7,322 bases of DNA from Deltaproteobacteria bacterium. Lineage in GTDB: Bacteria; Myxococcota_A; Polyangia; Polyangiales; Houyiibacteriaceae. The stretch is from NCBI GenBank assembly GCA_003647035.1, contig QMMB01000160.1, positions 1 to 7,322 of the forward strand. The letters are read 5' to 3'. Positions 6,138-7,322 of the stretch are shown here, piece by piece. The notes beneath the pieces were generated by a model. The model saw only the letters and a program-made list of their open reading frames with translations. It made no database searches and was not told the DNA's origin. Position 1 is the stretch's first letter. Each line of letters opens with the position of its first letter. Position numbers and translations under genes: made by a program.

Positions 6138-6475
6138 CATCGCGTTGGAGTAGCCCGCGGTCTGCACAAAGCGAAAGGTGCCGCCTGCCGCTGGCATGAT
6201 GCCTACGCGCACCTCCTTGAGGCCGAAGCGGGTATCGCTCGCCGCCACGCAGATATCGGAGCAAAGCGCGATCTCGGTGCCAAGCGTGAAGCATCGCCCA
6301 TGCGTCGCTGTGATCATGGGCTTTCGGCGAAGGCGCCCGACGACGTGCCATGGGTCCACCGTGTCGTTGCCCATCGGAACATCTCGATCGTGAATGCGTT
6401 TCGCTTGTCGGGCCGATTGAACTTCACGAAGCCGATGGAGCCTCGCTTCTCGTACTGAATGTGGTCGTCGCTCAT
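6138..6475 (-). pseudogene. Enoyl-CoA hydratase/isomerase (crotonase) pseudogene
   Basis: Two pieces of one crotonase are visible in different frames. Piece 1, ATG 6475 to about 6377, reads MSDDHIQYEKRGSIGFVK then FNRPDKRNAFTIEMF, the classic crotonase N-terminus. Piece 2, from about 6362 to 6138, reads VDPWHVVG, then KPMITATHGRCFTLGTEIAL, CSDICVAASDTRFGLKEVRV, GIMPAAGGTFRF and GYSNAMR, covering the oxyanion-hole region and the helix with the catalytic-type Glu (LKEVRVG). About 45-50 residues that normally lie between the pieces, including the first oxyanion-hole loop, are missing, and the frame shifts. The C-terminal 100 or so residues are also missing, because at about 6137 the sequence turns into the relaxase fragment. 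Intact relatives have about 260 residues and act on acyl-CoA thioesters. It follows the GMC gene on the same strand, 133 bases downstream of it, suggesting a former operon. Confidence 0.75.
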
Positions 6476-6608
6476 GCGCTACACATACGGCCGCAGAGCG
6501 GAGAACGCGATGCTGCCCCCACTGCAAGCCTGCAGTGAGCCCGAGCGGAGGTAGCCACTTGCGACCATGACAGCGCCGCCCTGCCCCGCCGGATCTCAGT
6601 GCTCCACT
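6476..6608. other. Short spacer between GMC gene and crotonase pseudogene
   Basis: These 133 bases separate two co-directional minus-strand genes. No gene, strong hairpin or clear promoter is visible. No good ribosome binding site precedes the crotonase ATG. Confidence 0.3.
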
Positions 6609-7322
6609 TCAGGCGGCCAGCGAGCGCCCCACGTGGAGCCCCATCGCGTAGATGGACAGCTGCGGCGGCACCCCAATCGACGACGGGAATAGCGACCCAT
6701 CGGCTACCCACAGGTTCTGCAGGTGGTGGTGCTTCCCGTCGCTGCCCACTGGGGCACGCTGCGGATCGTCCCCCATCGGAACCGAAGACATCGGGTGTAC
6801 CGCCACCACGTCCAGCTCGCCCTTCTCGATGGGCATGGTCTTGAGCCACTCCAGGTCGTCGCCCGGTTCCAGCACCCTCGGCACCCGCGACGGAATCAGC
6901 ACCCGTTTGGCCCCCGCTACGAACAGCGCCTTGGCGCTCGCCCACAGGCCCAGCGAGAGCTCCGCCCGGTCGGCTTCGTCGGGCCAGTATTCGATGGACA
7001 GGCCGAGCTTCCCGTTCGGCCGCACCTTGCCCGGCGTCAGGTCGTGGATCATCGCCGTCACCACGCCGAGGTGCGGGTAACGCTCCATCAGCGCCCGGTG
7101 CGTCGCCCCGTGGCCCGGCACCATCGTCGCTGTCCCCACCGGGTGCGCGAAGGCCGGCAGCACCCACACGCGGTGGCCGTCGGGCTTGTCCAACTCGAGG
7201 AACTCCGTGCACTCGTAGGTCTGCGGAATGCCCTCCCAGGCTTTCACCGGCTCGTCGCAGTCGCCCGCGGCGATCACCGCTGGGTGAATGCGCAGCGTGT
7301 TCCCGGTCTCCCCGGACGGATC
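6609..7322 (-). CDS. GMC-family oxidoreductase, C-terminal part
   Basis: The frame is open from the right edge, so the 237 residues seen are the C-terminal portion of a flavoprotein of usually 500-600 residues; the N-terminal FAD-binding GxGxxG motif is outside the window. The visible part has the GMC C-terminal domain: AFAHPVGTATM (about 57-67), VVAVHPMSSVPMGDDP (172-187, H176 being the likely active-site base), VGSDGKHHHLQNLWVADGS (192-210) and FPSSIGVPPQLSIYAMGLH (212-230). GMC enzymes oxidise alcohols, sterols or related compounds using FAD. Where many relatives have Asn-Pro with Asn as the second active-site residue (GVNP), this one has Pro-Pro (GVPP), so the chemistry may differ or the Asn may be dispensable. 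No signal peptide can be judged. The stop is TGA at 6611-6609. The substrate is unknown; location beside a crotonase suggests lipid or sterol metabolism. Confidence 0.85.
   Translation of the reverse strand, partial: DPSGETGNTLRIHPAVIAAGDCDEPVKAWEGIPQTYECTEFLELDKPDGHRVWVLPAFAHPVGTATMVPGHGATHRALMERYPHLGVVTAMIHDLTPGKVRPNGKLGLSIEYWPDEADRAELSLGLWASAKALFVAGAKRVLIPSRVPRVLEPGDDLEWLKTMPIEKGELDVVAVHPMSSVPMGDDPQRAPVGSDGKHHHLQNLWVADGSLFPSSIGVPPQLSIYAMGLHVGRSLAA

Noticed and set aside
5850..6527. A single 225-codon minus-strand gene
   Set aside because: Only its middle is crotonase-like; the start lies before the true crotonase ATG in another frame and the end is antisense to the relaxase fragment.
6472..7212. 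A 246-codon minus-strand ORF overlapping the GMC gene
   Set aside because: It is a shadow of the GMC frame, with an Arg/Gly/Ala-rich product lacking motifs.
1..7322. CRISPR array or tandem repeat system
   Set aside because: No regularly spaced repeats were seen anywhere; only short isolated direct or inverted repeats.

Overview
The window is GC-rich. The gene content suggests a Gram-negative soil or aquatic bacterium, perhaps a myxobacterium-like (Myxococcota/deltaproteobacterial) genome. It holds a DesBC/TetR-type desaturase locus, a large GT-C-like membrane protein, a GMC oxidoreductase and a crotonase. The lineage is inferred from this mix only; no marker gene is present.

Layout, left to right. 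(1) Bases 1-250 hold the 3' end of a thioredoxin-fold peroxiredoxin-like gene. (2) Bases 344-384 hold the exact 3' half (positions 33-73) of a tRNA-Lys(CTT) gene on the minus strand with no matching 5' half, which is how an integration (att) scar of a tRNA-targeting element looks. (3) Bases 483-1241 hold a damaged regulator/redox region. There is a small palindrome, a minus-strand terminator, the C-terminal half of a TetR regulator on the minus strand, and then, pointing the other way, only the 2Fe-2S ferredoxin domain of a desaturase-partner reductase. The N-terminal halves of both divergent genes and the promoter between them are gone. (4) Bases 1278-2426 hold an intact membrane fatty-acid desaturase. 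(5) Bases 2517-3409 hold a small ORF overlapping the start of an NYN-nuclease/LOTUS protein, probably translationally coupled. (6) Bases 3655-5370, minus strand, hold a polytopic GT-C-like membrane protein. (7) Bases 5371-6475 are a scrapyard: a possible IS4-type transposase scrap, the C-terminal part of a conjugative relaxase, and an enoyl-CoA hydratase (crotonase) pseudogene with an internal deletion, truncated exactly where the relaxase fragment ends. (8) Bases 6609-7322, minus strand, hold the C-terminal part of a GMC oxidoreductase running off the right edge.

How the parts fit. The ferredoxin domain and desaturase remain adjacent and co-directional, so an electron-transfer/desaturation pair may persist in reduced form. 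The tRNA scar at one end and the relaxase debris at the other suggest that foreign DNA entered here and then decayed. At least three fused or truncated genes lie within 7 kb. No CRISPR array, complete tRNA, rRNA or intact insertion sequence was seen. The most unusual intact unit is the coupled small ORF plus NYN-LOTUS protein.
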